64,000 bases of DNA. Source: Luzula sylvatica (taxonomy: Eukaryota; Streptophyta; Magnoliopsida; Poales; Juncaceae). The first letter of the stretch is position 1; every line of letters starts with the position of its first letter. The notes beneath the pieces are model-generated. The model was not told where the DNA came from and did no database searches. It worked only from the letters and a program-made list of their open reading frames with translations. A program made the translations under genes and the position numbers. The DNA lies in assembly GCA_946800325.1 (NCBI GenBank), contig OX326958.1, forward strand, positions 11,232,001 to 11,296,000, given 5' to 3'. Below, one piece after another: positions 22,755 through 35,399 of this stretch.

Positions 22755-25322
22755 CTAATCTCTACCGATTTTAGGCTCGATATCCTTCAACAAGCCGACA
22801 ACTTGTTGCATAGAGGGTCTCTTAAAAGGTAAATCCGCCGTACACAAATACCCGATCCGCAATGCCTCTTCCATTTCCTTCTCCGATCCCGTCTCTCTAA
22901 TCTTAGGATCGATCAATCTCGACCCTTCATTTCTCTTCACCGTTTCCCTCGCCCAAACAACGAGGCTCGTCTCCTTCGAATCCGGGTATTCATCTCCTAA
23001 TGGGTTCTTACCTGTTAAGAGTTCAAATAAAACGACTCCAAATCCGTACACATCCGACTTCGTACTCGCTATACGATTTTCCGCATCGGAAAACTCTGGC
23101 GGATCATAACCCGTTAACCCATTAGTGATATCTTCAACCGGGCTCGTACCCGCTATCATAGACAAACCAAAATCAGCTAATCGAGGCTCCATTGAAGAAT
23201 CGAAGTATACACGACTAGCCTTCACATCTCTATGAACGATTTGAGGTATGCACCCATGGTGTAAATACGCGAGTGCACGAGCGGTACCCAAAGCGATTTT
23301 ATGTCTAAATGGCCAGGTGGCAGTTCCCTCAGGGGTAAGTCGGACATTTTGCACGGCTTCTCCATTTTCGTCTTCTTCCCATGTATCGCCACTCCAATCC
23401 TCGGTACTTTGTAACCCTAGTGGCAAATCGTGTAACAAAGTGTGCAAATTGCCATTTTCCATGTATTCATATATCGCGATTATTTGATTACCAGTTAAAC
23501 AATATCCTACGAGCGGGACCAAATTAGGGTGTTTTATTCTTCCGAGTCTCTCGAGTTCTCTCTCTGCGTTTGGGTCCCACTTGTCAGGTCCATTTAGTAT
23601 TACTTTGATCGCGACTTGTATGCCACCTTGGAGAAAACCTCTATAAACCGGTCCGAAACGTCCTTCGGCTAGTAAAGTTCCACGATCGAAATTCGAAGTG
23701 GAGGTTAACAAATCCGCAAATGTGAAATTTAATAACGGTTTTTCGAAAATCATGACGGGTAATGAGGTGGCGACTTTTATATCCGCAACCCAAGTGGTCG
23801 AGTCGGTTTGGAAAGAAAACGGACCCGACATGGACACGCTACTAGTTTTAGCTTCTTCCTTGAACGAAACTTGTTTTGCTGCCGAAGATTTGTTTCTCCT
23901 TTTAAAATGAATAGCAAGGAATATTAAACCCATAATCAAGCACAAAAATGATAGGGACAGAGCTAACACTAGACCGAGTCTCTTTTTATGTGATTTGGTG
24001 AATTTAGCATGGACCGCCGGGTTCACGGCTAAGGGGCAATCATTTCTCGACCCAATAAAGGCCGTGTTATACGTCTCGAGCGAGAAGTGGGGCCCACACA
24101 CAGTGAGGTTATTATATGAAAAATTGAATTTTTCCATGTTTGGTAGTTTTTTCTCTAGAGATTGAGGGATTTCTCCGGTGAGGTTGTTCATGGAACAATC
24201 TATTATTTCGAGGTCTTGAACACTGAAATCGGGGATTTGACCGGTAATATAGTTTTGAGATAAGTCTAGGGTTTTTAAACTAACCAATTGGGAGAAAAGA
24301 GAGGGAATTGGTCCATTTAGGCTAGTTTTTGACATATTTAAGTAGTCCAAACCAGACATTTCTTCGAGCGAAGGAAATTTTTGGATAGAGAACTTGTTGA
24401 ATGCAAGGTTGAGATGCTTGAGAGAACCGTACCGGTTTAAACTATCAGAAAAATCTCCGGTAATTTCATTCATGGATAAATCCAAGTAAACCAAAGTGGT
24501 GAGTTGTACATTGGGAAGGTGGCCTTGGAATTGGTTACTTCTCAAGTCTATTGTCTCTAACGGGTCATGAAACATGCCCGTTAAAAGGCTCTGTATGGAA
24601 TTTGAAGAGAGATTGAGATAGGTGAGAGAAACGAGCCCCGAAAAATCGGGCAGTCTCCCGTAAATCTTGTTTCGTGCCAAATTCAACACCTTGAGAGATC
24701 TAAGCTCGTTTCCAAAATCATTCGGTACTGACCCGTCGAGCAAATTGTTGGAAAAATCCATAGTAACCAGATTTTTACACCCAAGAATTGCATCTGGAAT
24801 TTGTCCATTGAATTGATTGTCCCTCAAACTGAGAATGGACAATGTCGTAATTGAACCCAAAGACGTTGGTATCTCTCCACTGAACTTATTTCCAGAAAGG
24901 TCGAGCTTTTCGAGCTGTCCAAAGTCACCAATGTTGTTTGGTAGGGGTCCATTAATGGAATTGAAAGAGAGGTTTAGGGACTTCAAAGAACTACCCAATT
25001 CCCAAATATCTAAGGAGAGAGTGGTTATACCATTGTTGCTTAGATCCAAAATTTGGAGCTTGGTGAGCTTACCAATGGTGCTTTCTGGTATTGGGCCAGT
25101 GAGACCGATACCACTTAAGGCTAAGCCAGTTACTCTCTCCTTATTAGCGTCGCAGGAGACTCCACTCCATGTACAAACCGAAGACGAGGTGGAAGAAGAT
25201 TGATGGCCCATTTTCGTGAAGAAGTCCGAGAGATAGAAGCCATCAGTGTTGGGGTCTTGTGAGGATGAAATCGTTAGCAAGGTCGAGAAACAGAGTAGAA
25301 ACGCGATGTTTCCGAAACCCAT
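22755..25322 (-). CDS. LRR receptor-like serine/threonine kinase, single exon
   Basis: An 855-residue frame without introns. Residues 1-21 are a signal peptide. An LRR N-terminal cap with CTWSGVSC (50-57) is followed by about a dozen leucine-rich repeats to ~410, a membrane span at ~449-473 with RRNK after it, and a kinase domain at ~545-850. Key residues: Lys573 in VAIK, Asp699 in HRDVKAS, Asp717 in DFG, PPE at 741-743. Two departures stand out: the first glycine of the nucleotide loop is Ala (AEGRFGPVY, 552-560) and the catalytic-loop Asn is Arg704. An acidic insert (about 638-660) sits between kinase subdomains. From memory the layout and HRDVKAS-x-VY motif resemble the Arabidopsis At2g24230 type, where this Asn is also replaced; that comparison was not run. 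Such proteins sit in the plasma membrane and perceive extracellular ligands; the ligand is unknown. Confidence 0.95.
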   Translation of the reverse strand: MGFGNIAFLLCFSTLLTISSSQDPNTDGFYLSDFFTKMGHQSSSTSSSVCTWSGVSCDANKERVTGLALSGIGLTGPIPESTIGKLTKLQILDLSNNGITTLSLDIWELGSSLKSLNLSFNSINGPLPNNIGDFGQLEKLDLSGNKFSGEIPTSLGSITTLSILSLRDNQFNGQIPDAILGCKNLVTMDFSNNLLDGSVPNDFGNELRSLKVLNLARNKIYGRLPDFSGLVSLTYLNLSSNSIQSLLTGMFHDPLETIDLRSNQFQGHLPNVQLTTLVYLDLSMNEITGDFSDSLNRYGSLKHLNLAFNKFSIQKFPSLEEMSGLDYLNMSKTSLNGPIPSLFSQLVSLKTLDLSQNYITGQIPDFSVQDLEIIDCSMNNLTGEIPQSLEKKLPNMEKFNFSYNNLTVCGPHFSLETYNTAFIGSRNDCPLAVNPAVHAKFTKSHKKRLGLVLALSLSFLCLIMGLIFLAIHFKRRNKSSAAKQVSFKEEAKTSSVSMSGPFSFQTDSTTWVADIKVATSLPVMIFEKPLLNFTFADLLTSTSNFDRGTLLAEGRFGPVYRGFLQGGIQVAIKVILNGPDKWDPNAERELERLGRIKHPNLVPLVGYCLTGNQIIAIYEYMENGNLHTLLHDLPLGLQSTEDWSGDTWEEDENGEAVQNVRLTPEGTATWPFRHKIALGTARALAYLHHGCIPQIVHRDVKASRVYFDSSMEPRLADFGLSMIAGTSPVEDITNGLTGYDPPEFSDAENRIASTKSDVYGFGVVLFELLTGKNPLGDEYPDSKETSLVVWARETVKRNEGSRLIDPKIRETGSEKEMEEALRIGYLCTADLPFKRPSMQQVVGLLKDIEPKIGRD

Positions 25323-25472
25323 TTCGAGAGAAGAAGTTTACTGCTGAAAGAGCGAAAATGAGTAGTTGGAACTAGTGAAGAATACCCATTTTTTAGCAGA
25401 GTGAGTTGGAGAAGTATAAAAAGGTTGTAGATAGGAAAAAGAGAGAAAGAGGAGATGATGTCTTTATGCTCC

Positions 25473-25504
<32 letters not shown>

Positions 25505-25985
25505 AAGTAGAAGGAAAAAGTTGTTAAGAATGAGAACGTGAGCTTAGATTGTCTGGTTTCGGTGGATCATGCGTGACAGCATGAACCGGATAATAGAGAT
25601 GAGAGAGACAGAAGAAGAGAGAGAAGAGGTGAGGTGAATAAATGAAGAAAGAGGTGGAGAGGTGATTAATTAAATAAATTGAATTTGGGTTAATCATCTC
25701 TGGTTAGTAATAAAATGGAGATGGTCAGTGGTGTGGTGCTCGGTGCTGCTTTGCCTCCTAGTTATGTGTTAAGTTGAGAATCATCAATGAAATAATAAAA
25801 GGAGTTGCTAAATGTCCACCAAAGAACAAACCCATTAATGCACCTAATTAATAGTTACTAAAAGAAAAATTCGTCAAAACATCCATAACTTTTTATAATC
25901 AACAATTCTACCGTTACATGAAATTACATCCACGGATTTATCCATATTTTTTTTTGACAATTATTTTCCACCTACACAATAAATA
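25323..25985 (-). promoter_or_regulatory. Promoter/leader of the receptor kinase with GA-repeat
   Basis: On the minus strand a GA microsatellite (25480-25504, CT on plus) and further GA-rich tracts (25560-25640) lie 150-320 bases upstream of the ATG. GAGA tracts in plant leaders can bind BBR/BPC proteins; here it is only a sequence feature. From about 25790 the sequence becomes plain AT-rich. Confidence 0.4.
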
Positions 25986-26433
25986 GTGACGCTATTGCAA
26001 GAGATAACATGACTAAATTGAAAATGATTTCAAAATTTTTTTAATAAAATTATCACTATACCGTTATCTATGGTGATTGATATTTATTATACTTATATAC
26101 TATTATTTATATCTTTCATAAATAATATAAAATATTTGTCCTAATATTATAAAAAAATCAAATCTAACCAATATATATTAATTTTCATATTTAAATATAT
26201 ATGACATGTTACAATTTAATTGTTTTTTTATGATGAAAAAAATTAAGAATTAAAATATTTTTTTATATATAAACAATTTTATTTGCATGATTTAATGAAG
26301 GTGATAAACTAATAGATAAATGTAAGAAATATTAATCATCAGTTCATCATTAACATGGGTATAACGGTCATTTGACAAAATAAAATTGAAATAACTCTCA
26401 ATTTAGCTATGTTGGCTCTTGCAATAGCGCCAC
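25986..26433. mobile_element. MITE, ~448 bp, inverted ends
   Basis: GTGACGCTATTGCAAGAG at the left is matched on the minus strand at the right by GTGGCGCTATTGCAAGAG. Similarity continues inward for ~70 bases (ACAT..CTAAATTGA, then TATACC). The interior is AT-rich and non-coding. No convincing target duplication was seen, so the family is not assigned. Confidence 0.7.
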
Positions 26434-26875
26434 CTTATATATATGACAAATATTTTTATGCTTCGCTGAAAACGAACGTCCATTACAGCATGTTGCTCAT
26501 TGTCAAAGAAATAAACTACGAATGCATTCAAAGTTGTCAACTATCCGATTGTCCGGTCTCTTCTCGTCTCACACTACCTCTACCCTCCCTTCTATCTATT
26601 TTATCTTTTTTAATTTTTTTATACTATATGAATTTTTTTTTGTTATTTATACTTTTTTGTCTATTATTTCATATTTTTTACTTTAGTTTTTGTTTTATAA
26701 CTTTTTACTGTTATTCATACTTTTTTTATACATGGAATTACATATTTGTTGTTATTTATATTATTATTATTATTATTTTTACTTTTTGATACTATGAAAA
26801 AAAATTATATATTTTTTCACTCTAAAAATGTATAAATAGAAATGTGAAATGTATAAAAATAATTGCCTAAAATAT
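26434..26875. other. T-rich low-complexity stretch
   Basis: After about 100 ordinary bases, 26570-26820 is extremely T-rich on the plus strand (TTTTTATACT, ATTATTATT). The 126-codon frame here is a composition artefact. Confidence 0.6.
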
Positions 26876-27370
26876 TAGGGACAGTCATTCGGTCAGTTCG
26901 GTTCAAACCGAATCGAATAATACCAAACCGATTTAAATCGAAACAAATTAGATTCAAACCGAACCAAACCGAATTAAATTTGAAACCATTTAAAATTGAA
27001 CCGACTAACTCAATTCTTATTCGGATTATTCGGTTGAAATGATTAAGCAACTTTATAGCCTTAAAATTCAAATATGTTATTAACAAAATTCAAATTTTAT
27101 TTTAAAAAATTATATAAACAAATCTTATAATTTTGATTTTTGATTTTTTTTATTAATATAATGTTAAAACATGAAAAATATGACGTAATTCGGTCGGTTC
27201 GGTTTAACCGGTTTTCAAAATACCAAAATCGAACCGAAGCGATTAAACCAAATAATATCAATTTTTCAAACCAAACCGAACCAAACAAATCGAAAAAACG
27301 AATCAATTAAACCGAATTCGACCGGTTTGGCTCGATTCCCAAATTAACTGAACTGTTTGGCCACCCCTAC
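26876..27370. mobile_element. hAT-like MITE of the CGGTTCGGTT type
   Basis: Begins TAGGGACAGTCATTCGG and ends TTGGCCACCCCTA, an imperfect inverted pair (TAGGG..). The body is rich in opposed CGGTTCGGTT and AACCGAACC motifs, a common plant hAT-type MITE design. Flanks TAAAATAT and CTAAATAT match at six of eight positions. Reading frames on the minus strand (FGLNRF-like) are by-products of the repeat. Confidence 0.55.
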
Positions 27371-27947
27371 TAAATATGTATCCATTTTTTCTATACTATG
27401 AATAAAATTATGTTATTATTTATACCGTTTTCATTGTAAAAGAGGTATAAATATGTATTTAAAAGGTATAAATATGTAGTTTAAAGTTATAAAAATAATT
27501 AACTAAATATGAAGTCAGAATATATATTGGAAAATGTCTGAATATTAAGGGTTGTCTGAAAATAACGGACGCTCGTCTAATATTTTTACTCGCACTTTTT
27601 TAATTCTACGTTTTTGTCACATGGCGCTATTTGTTTAAAATAGACGGTCCGAAATGCATTAGTAATCCTCTAAATATATTATATAGTTTTGCTATTTAAA
27701 AATTAAAATTAATACGATGACATAAAAAAAGTGTGTGTTTATTATTTGATAGAAGAAGAGAAAATATAATAATATTAATACTACTAACAAAATTTATTCG
27801 AAAACTAGGTTATATAAATTTTGTACGTGTCAAAAAATATTTAAACAAGACTTTCAATATTTATTGTCATGTAAACACTTCATCAAATATGAAACGTCAA
27901 ATTTAATCGCACAATTCTGATTTTAAAAGAACATATAACATGGCCGA
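27371..27947. other. AT-rich intergenic DNA
   Basis: No gene or clear repeat recognised. It ends in the left copy of the 9 bp duplication that flanks the next element. Confidence 0.4.
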
Positions 27948-28214
27948 AGAATATTGGATTTTTTTTTGACATGTAGCTTTATGAAAAGCCCAGTTTGCAT
28001 GAATAGCTACGTTTATTTTCATTTTCCAAATCTAGCGTTTTCACCAAAAGAACCGCCTTTAGTCAGAGGAGCTGGCGAAAAAACTTAAACACAAATTTAG
28101 ACTGTTAAGAGAGGTCTAAATACAATAAGTGCGTAGAGGGATTAAAAATACTGGATTTGTTGTCTTTCGCCAGACCACTCGATTTGTTGTCTTTCGCCAG
28201 ACCGGCAAATACTA

Positions 28215-29505
28215 ATGATGTTTGGTCTTGACAATTGCCACTAATGCAAAAAAAATCATTTATTCCCTCTTATTTTTGCCTTAGTTGAGAGAGAGTAAAA
28301 AATGAAACGTGGCAGTTGTTTTTCAAGCATTACGGACGTTATTTCCAAACCGCAAGGGGATTGTGCATAATCTCATACAAACACATTGGAATTTTGAATG
28401 CAATGTCTGATCCATATGGGGGATGGTGCGAGCCGACTGCACACCATTGTTGGTGCATGCGGCATTTTGCCACATATTTAGTTACTCATTTGGGGAGGGG
28501 GGGGGGGGGGGGGACATGTTCATTAATTTGAAAATTATGTAAACAGAAAACACGGGTCAAGTACGATAAAATAATGAAAATCCTAGTTGTGCGTTGCCCG
28601 AATGTCGTGCTTTGGTTACAAAATCATAACCGTACGAAATAAGCTCTTGCTTTCGATGGGGAGGGTGATCGGTGGGGAACACTTACCAGCAACCATACCG
28701 AGGTAATGATTTTTGTGTTCAAAGGTGTCCGAAGATTGTGGGTTATCGCAATTGTGGAGATGACTTTCTACAAGTGCAATTCGTATTTTGTGAAACATTG
28801 AGAAACGACATCTCTTCTACAAATGCAAGGCAAGTTATTCGTGCATTTGGCTTTCTACAAGTGCAATTCGTATTTTGTGAAACATTGAGAAACGACATCT
28901 CTTCTACAAATGCAAGGCAAGTTATTCGTGCATTCGACACTCAATAAGTTGGAAAGGCGAATTAACAAATCGCTTACGCATATAGTATTTTTATTTTATT
29001 AAATTAATTTTTATTATTAACTAATTCGTACGGAATATATCAAGTGAACACTGCACGAACTCGAATAAGCGATGATGCTTCGAGAGGCGGGGACAAGTTC
29101 ATTGTGAATTTCAACAATGGCCACTGCACATGCCGTAAACCGATATTGTTTCATTTTTCATGTTCGGACATCATAGTCATTTGTGCCAAAGTACATGTGA
29201 CTTTTGATACTTTCATATCTCCTATGTACTCGGTGAAAAATTTAGTACAAACCTACGCTCCCTGATTTTTTCCTATCCAAGAGCAATACTTGTGGCCACA
29301 AATCCACGAACCAACCTATTTTTCCCGGAGACAATATAATTTGAAAAAAAATGATGCGGGAAAAACCAAACGTGAGAAAATGCAAACCAAGAGACGTCCG
29401 AGTGGAATGGACACATTGTAGAGTCAAACCTTTACGAGCCAAAGATGTTGTGGACATTGTCGAACACCGGGACATAATCAAAGGAACTGTCCGAACATAG
29501 AACGT
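28215..29505 (+). pseudogene. MULE transposase remnant
   Basis: Several frames together recover the order of a MuDR-type transposase. Near 28310-28500 reads FFKHYGRYFQTARGLCIIS, then GILNAMSDPYGGWCEPTAHH and CMRHFATYL, matching the family segment with CxISDRH, AHHRYCLRH and nearby motifs. At about 29095-29260 reads KFIVNFNNGHCTCR, the start of the SWIM zinc site, but the C-x-H that should follow reads CSD. At 29449-29493 a zinc knuckle C-G-H-C-RTPG-H-NQRN-C is intact. The N-terminal part with the DDE region is largely missing, a poly-G run (28499-28513) and an 87 bp duplication interrupt it, and stops and frame changes are present. It cannot make an active enzyme. Confidence 0.85.
28764..28937. 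repeat. 87 bp direct tandem duplication, nearly identical
   Basis: 28764-28850 and 28851-28937 both begin CTTTCTACAAGTGCAATTCG and agree for about 84 bases, differing only near the end. This is young compared with the decayed transposase around it. Confidence 0.95.
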
Positions 29506-30227
29506 AATTAGTGTTTTGTTATAATTGTTTGGATTTATTTTGTTATGATTAATGTTTGTTTTGTTATGGTTAATGTTTGTTTTATTGTATTTCATTTCAT
29601 GTTGAAGTTGCTTACATATTAGTCTTATGGTTGAAGTATTGTATGTTATGTTCAAGTAATGTGTCATGACTTTTAATTATTTATTGTGTTATATTAAAAA
29701 ATAAATTTAAAATCATGACATAAATTCCAAAATGTATCAAGATAAACTAAATAGAAAATTCAAAATACTACTAAATAATATCATGCCGGAAATCCGATGA
29801 CATCTACAATAGAGACATCAAAAGTTACATCCCAAGACAACTAAACACTAAAATGTCTATTTCTTTTATATCATTGTCACGTACAAACTGCTCCTATCCT
29901 AGTAGCACAAAGCCCTCACCAATATGCATGCCTTTGAGTTTCCATTATACACCACGAGGATCTTTGAGTATAACTGTATGGACTCCTCTACTATTCCAAC
30001 TATTGGGCAACATTTCCATAGGTAAGAACTGTTAAAGTGAAATGAAGGAAAAAATGTTATAAATTATAGTCCTTAAAATTACTTAAAAAACAAACTCACC
30101 ATAAGTTCATTGAAATCACGATTCATTTCTACGGAGAATATACCAAGATCGTGGTCTACAATCGCACGGCAAGAAAAAATATTTCCTCCATCCCGGGTTG
30201 GAGAAAAAAAAGAGAAATAATAAGAAT

Positions 30228-30230
<3 letters not shown>

Positions 30231-30294
<64 letters not shown>
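30231..30294. repeat. (GA)n microsatellite
   Basis: About 32 uninterrupted GA units followed by GAAGAA repeats. Frames across it (30116-30472, 30151-30444) are artefacts. Confidence 0.95.
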
Positions 30295-30297
<3 letters not shown>

Positions 30298-30831
30298 AGA
30301 AGAAGAACCTACTGTAAATACAACTTTTTTCGCCAGACCCTAAAAAATCGCGTGCCTTCCCAACGTCTCCTCGTGACTCAAAGAGGATCAGAAGCATGCA
30401 TGACCACGTTTGCCAGATCCTCCGACGAAAGAGAAAAAATCTAAGATATTCCTTATCCTTGTTTGTTGACAATTAATTTCTCTTAACATCCCAAATTCAT
30501 GTTTAAGCTCTTTCTCCAGCTCATCTGGCGAAAGACAATTCTTTTCGCCAGGTTACCTAACGAAAGCGTTAGATTTACAAAATGGAAAAAAAAACGTAGC
30601 TATTCATGCAAATTGGCTTTTCAAAAGGCTACATGTAAAAAAAAATCAGGATATTGATTAAAAATTGATGTGAAATAATGACAATAATTGTTGCATGAAA
30701 TATGATCAAGCATATTTAATGATCGTAAATATGACATACAAATAGTTACATATTGACGACTCAGATGACCCGGATTATTTATTGTCAAAAATATATATGA
30801 GGAAAGAAAGTCTAATCATGTAAATAAATAT

Positions 30832-31771
30832 GGGAACTTTTCAAATAACCTCTATTTTTTTTAATTTATAAAAGCCTTCATTTTTTGGATATTCCAAATT
30901 TTCTTTTTCTCAAACTTTTCATTTTCATTTACTCCAATATAAAACATGTTCTTGTTGAAATTTCTTTGGACCAAAATACCCCTCTATTTTCCACATTTAA
31001 TTATGTTAAAAGTTTTTTTTATTATTTTATTAATTGAAAAATCTCCATCTTTTTTTAACATATACTAATTAAAAAAATATATATGTCATATACATAATTT
31101 TAATATTTTATTTATTATATATTTTGTCATACAAAATTAATACTAAATAATAAAAAAAATAAACAACGATATAACAATTTATTCTCAGAATTATCTTGAC
31201 AAGATAATAATATTTTAGTATTTAGTTTAAATTCTCAATACTTGTTAATAAAAATTAGTTACTAAAATAGTATTTCTTGCCAATGTATATATTGTAGCTA
31301 ATTTTAATTTCAGCAACTAATTAGATTTCAGTATCTAATGATGAACATTCAAACTCAATGCTAAAATAGTATTATATTTCTAATTTTGTAGCTACAATTT
31401 TTTTGGAATAAAATATATATATTTTTTATTTTCTAGAAATTTGTATTATTACTATTTCGAAAACTTTTGGAGAAATTTATATTATTATTGTTTCAAAAAA
31501 TATTACTACTATTATTATTAAATTATTAAATTTATTTTTGTATTTTCACAAATTATTTATTATTTATTATTAAGGACAAAAAAAATTGCTTGAAGGGTAA
31601 TTTGGTCATTTAGAAAAATATAACATTTTAATTAAATTAATTTAATGATAATTTGATGATAGGGGGTTAGAAGAAAATGAGAAGTTTGGGAGAGGTTTTT
31701 ATTGCAATTTTAAGAAGTTGAGGTCTTTTTTAAAATATCAAAAAAAGTTAGGGTTTTTCAGAAAATTTCCC
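30832..31771. mobile_element. 940 bp Mutator-type MITE with perfect 9 bp duplication
   Basis: AATAAATAT flanks both sides exactly (30823-30831 and 31772-31780). Ends GGGAACTTTTC and, inverted, GGGAAATTTTC lead into ~150 bases of inverted similarity (CTCAAACTTTTCATTTTC; CCAAAATACCC). The core is AT-rich and non-coding. The duplication size points to the Mutator superfamily. Confidence 0.85.
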
Positions 31772-31780
31772 AATAAATAT

Positions 31781-34379
31781 TTTACATATTTTTCCTTGAA
31801 ATCGCTTAATTTAATTTAATTTTTATATAATATCAATGACACTTGAATCCACATCACAACATATGATAGTTTGTATCAAACACTCAATTATCTGCATTAT
31901 GGGATCATTGTATACATGATTCAAATTTATATTCAAACTGCAAATACTAGTAGAACTCAGTTTGAAACAGAGAAAAACTTTCGAACAAATTTATATACTA
32001 AGGTTTAAACAGGAGAGACCCAATATTTTACTTAGGAAACTATTTTTTTTAAAATAAGAAACAAAAAATGAAGGACTAATTAAAAATTTAAAACAGTTAA
32101 TTATAGTAGTAAGTTTTAATGAATTCTCTAGATATCCAGAAAATTATAATGGTTCGTTTGAATATCTTTCTCTCTCTCAATAATTGTTTTCAATTTTTTT
32201 TCCCACATGGACAATAGAAACTTGTTATGAAACACTGGATTAAAATTTTACAACATTAATTAAAAAATATTAGTGACGTGAACTCATGAGATTATGTAGA
32301 AGTAGTTGTAAACAATAACACATTAAAACCACATAAAAAATATCATCCATTAATGTCAAGTAATGATTGAAATAATTCCAATTTATAATCCAAGAATGAA
32401 AATAATTGCCAAGAATCATGATGTGACTCGTTCCAAATATCCAAAGATTAACGAAAAATCAAAGTTTGGAGTCAATTTTAAGAATTCCATCACTTTTAAA
32501 TGCATTCTGTTAGTCTCGGATCTCAATAAATTGGATTGATTTTTTTTGCATTTCTGGAAGTTACATCTAATTTTCATGATATTAATTTAATTTAAATATT
32601 TTATCAAAATACCCAAAAATATCAAGAATTGATCTATCTGAAAACGCCCTAACCCAAAATTAAACGACCCGAAATCTAATTCCCTCGTAAGCCAAACATG
32701 CCCCAACTCGAAACCGAACAACTAAACTCGCTTAATGTCTCTTCTAACCAAAAATATAAAAAAAATATTAACTCACGACACAATCGGACCATTACGTGGA
32801 CCCGAATAACCCGTAAGGCAAACTCGACGTTTGATCCGATACCGAAATACTCGAACATGAGAAAAATTGAAAAACCAATGATCCATTTGCAATTTCTACT
32901 TGCTTACTGGGGAACTAATCTCTCACTTAGTTTTTAACATGTTCATATCTTAAATGGAATGAGAGATCCAATTTGGGCAAAAAATGGAGAGGATGGGTTG
33001 AAGTTGAATAAAATCGACTCTATTAACTTTTAGCATGTTAATGCTGTATTGGTCATTCTTCACTTTACCGAGCTCAAATTCAATGCAAATACGGCCCACA
33101 ATTAATTTCTTCATTTAGATTTTAGACCGAATCTCTGTCAAATTAAGACTTCCTCGGCTGTAGTGTTGTTCCCCCCAAGTAAATTAACACTGGTACGATG
33201 GTTGGTACATATGCATTACAATGGTTGGTACATATGCATTACAATTTTGTTGGCATTACTTGGTACCGACACAAAACATTTAATTTCACAGAAATGCAAA
33301 ATTTGGGCTAAATTTTGGTCCAATTGGACCTCAAATTATGTAATTGGGCCGAATTGAATCAAAAGTAATTTTTGGGATACAAAATCCACAGCACAAATAA
33401 TAGAATTTATGGATTCCGATCTGTACCCAAATTCAATTTCCCGCTTATCTTATCTTCTCCATTAAAGCCTCTTTTTTTTTTGGAGCTTTCGGCTGCCCAA
33501 ATTTGAATGGTTATCTTTCTTCGACCTTTATATCTATCTATCTTCTTTTACTAATTTCGCGAAATTTCTCTTTTCTATCTTCATACAGAGAGGATTTGTG
33601 TTGTCCACTCCTTTGGTAGAGGTAATTTAGTAATTATCATTTCAATCTTTCTTTTTTCTGACAAACGGCATCTAAATCTCTCAATTGGTGCTTTCATCGC
33701 TTTAATTGTTCTTATTTTTTTGAGTTAATTATTATATTAGCCGTATAACTTTTCTATTTTGGCAACCAAGTAAATAGATTTTCTCTAAAAGATTTTTTTT
33801 ATCAATATACCATTTTATATGAGGATAAACCATTTGTTACTGTACCCGTAAAAATACTAGACTAAGCAAAAAGATTAATACATGCATATAGGTAGGAATT
33901 TAATAGTGAAATGAAATAGAAATAAAAGGCTGCTTAAAAAAAAATGAAAAAATATCCTGATATTGAACTTTCTCACAGAAATTACCAGTAGGATTAACTA
34001 CAAAAAAAGAGATCTTTTTTGAATTATCAGAAAATAAAATTTTCATCAGAGGATTAATTGTTCTATCGACAAGAAAAAAGATCTCGTCACAAATACTATA
34101 CTTCGATTTGGTACAGATCCCTCTTTTAAATCACCAATGATAATATCGTTAAATCCTGCACACACAAGTAAAATCAATAATCAGTAAATTATATTAACTA
34201 GACATTCAATAATTTCATTTATCTGTTATTTCATTTTGGACTAATGAATAGCATAATAATATTCCTTCTGAAATAATATTATAATAATATTTATTAGAAT
34301 CAATTCAACCTTTTTCAATTTGCTGCACACATTCATAGTCAAGTAATCAAAAAAGCATAATCGCATTGCCTGTTATTAT
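31781..34379. other. Gene-poor intergenic DNA
   Basis: AT-rich. A 23 base motif containing ATGGTTGGTACATATGCATT is tandemly doubled at about 33199-33243. A CT-rich, leader-like stretch lies at 33440-33620 but no coding exon with a recognisable domain follows it. Nothing else was recognised. Confidence 0.4.
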
Positions 34380-34770
34380 GAAAAGCAATCTAATTTGAAA
34401 TTTAGGGTTTCGCCAATTTGATTTTCGTGGAAAAACTTAAAACTACTTAAATATATGGTTTAAAAAAACCCTAAATTCGAGCAACAAAAATTTATAATCT
34501 CAGTAACCAAGAACCCTAGCAACTTATTTAACAATTTCAGGGGTGAAAACCCTAATTGTGACGAATGTAACCAGAACACAATCTCAAGCATCGAAACCCT
34601 AATACCGAGCCAGAAACCCTAATCTCAGAAATATAAACCATAAATGCAGCCCTAAAAATGTGACTGAAACTGAAACCCTAAAAAACCAATCGGAGCCATA
34701 TAGACTATAAAGTATAAAGCAAACCCTAAAATTATAAACGTAACCCGAAAACCCTAATTCGAGTAATATA
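34380..34770. other. Cluster of telo-box motifs (AAACCCTA)
   Basis: At least eight AACCCTA or complementary TAGGGTT motifs fall within ~390 bases (for example near 34405, 34470, 34510, 34548, 34593, 34613, 34673, 34722, 34749). They are dispersed, not a tandem telomere array. Telo-boxes occur in promoters and leaders of translation-related plant genes; no such gene is visible here. Confidence 0.5.
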
Positions 34771-35399
34771 AACTGTAACAAAAACCTAAACTTCTGAAAA
34801 TGCAATAGTTTATTTGTCGAAAATGAATAAAATCAAAGATACAAAAATGAAATGAAAAAACTTAAAAAAAAACCAGATATTTGCGAGTGATTATAGTTAC
34901 ATATTATATTTTGTAATGGTCTAAATCGATATTCTTTTCCGTGATGTTCGCCAGTTCTAACCTAAAGTCTTGTTTTTTCTCCCCAGATAATATGGTAATT
35001 GCGATTCAATCACGATAGCAAAATCAAAGAACTTTCATCCTAATTCGGGTAAATTAAGTCATAAGTCAATTAATTTTCAGTAACTAAGCTCTATTTACAA
35101 TTTAACAGGTTGTATGAAGATTGGGAAAATTCAATTAATTATGTCTGTTTCGGACTCTACATCCAAAACCTGGAAACCAAATCGTTACCACAAGATTGGC
35201 GATGTATTTTCTCTCTATTTACGATTCCATATTGTATCATAAACTATTTTAAATTGTGTACAAGATCTAAATTAATGAAATATTATGAGTGGAATGAATG
35301 ACCCATCACAGGAAGATAATATTAAAAAAAAATCATTTTCCATTTGTTGCCTTTTAGCCACATACAAACAAAAAGAGATTCTTTAAAATTTATGGGAAA
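34771..35399. other. Intergenic DNA
   Basis: No domain-bearing frame; a 63-codon frame at 35110-35301 is not convincing. Ends at the long hairpin. Confidence 0.4.

Larger units (their letters stand above)
27957..30647 (+). mobile_element. Mutator-like element (MULE) with decayed transposase
   Basis: Ends are inverted copies over about 150-190 bases, starting GATTTTTTTTTGACATGTAG on the left and complementary on the right. Flanks AGAATATTG (27948-27956) and AGGATATTG (30648-30656) form a 9 bp duplication with one mismatch, the size made by Mutator-like elements. The subterminal regions repeat TTTCGCCAGACC (left, twice within 55 bases). Inside is a broken MULE transposase (28215-29505), an 87 bp tandem duplication and a long GA run. 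Element size 2.69 kb. Confidence 0.88.

Noticed and set aside
30116..30472. 118- and 97-codon frames
   Set aside because: Translations of the GA microsatellite.
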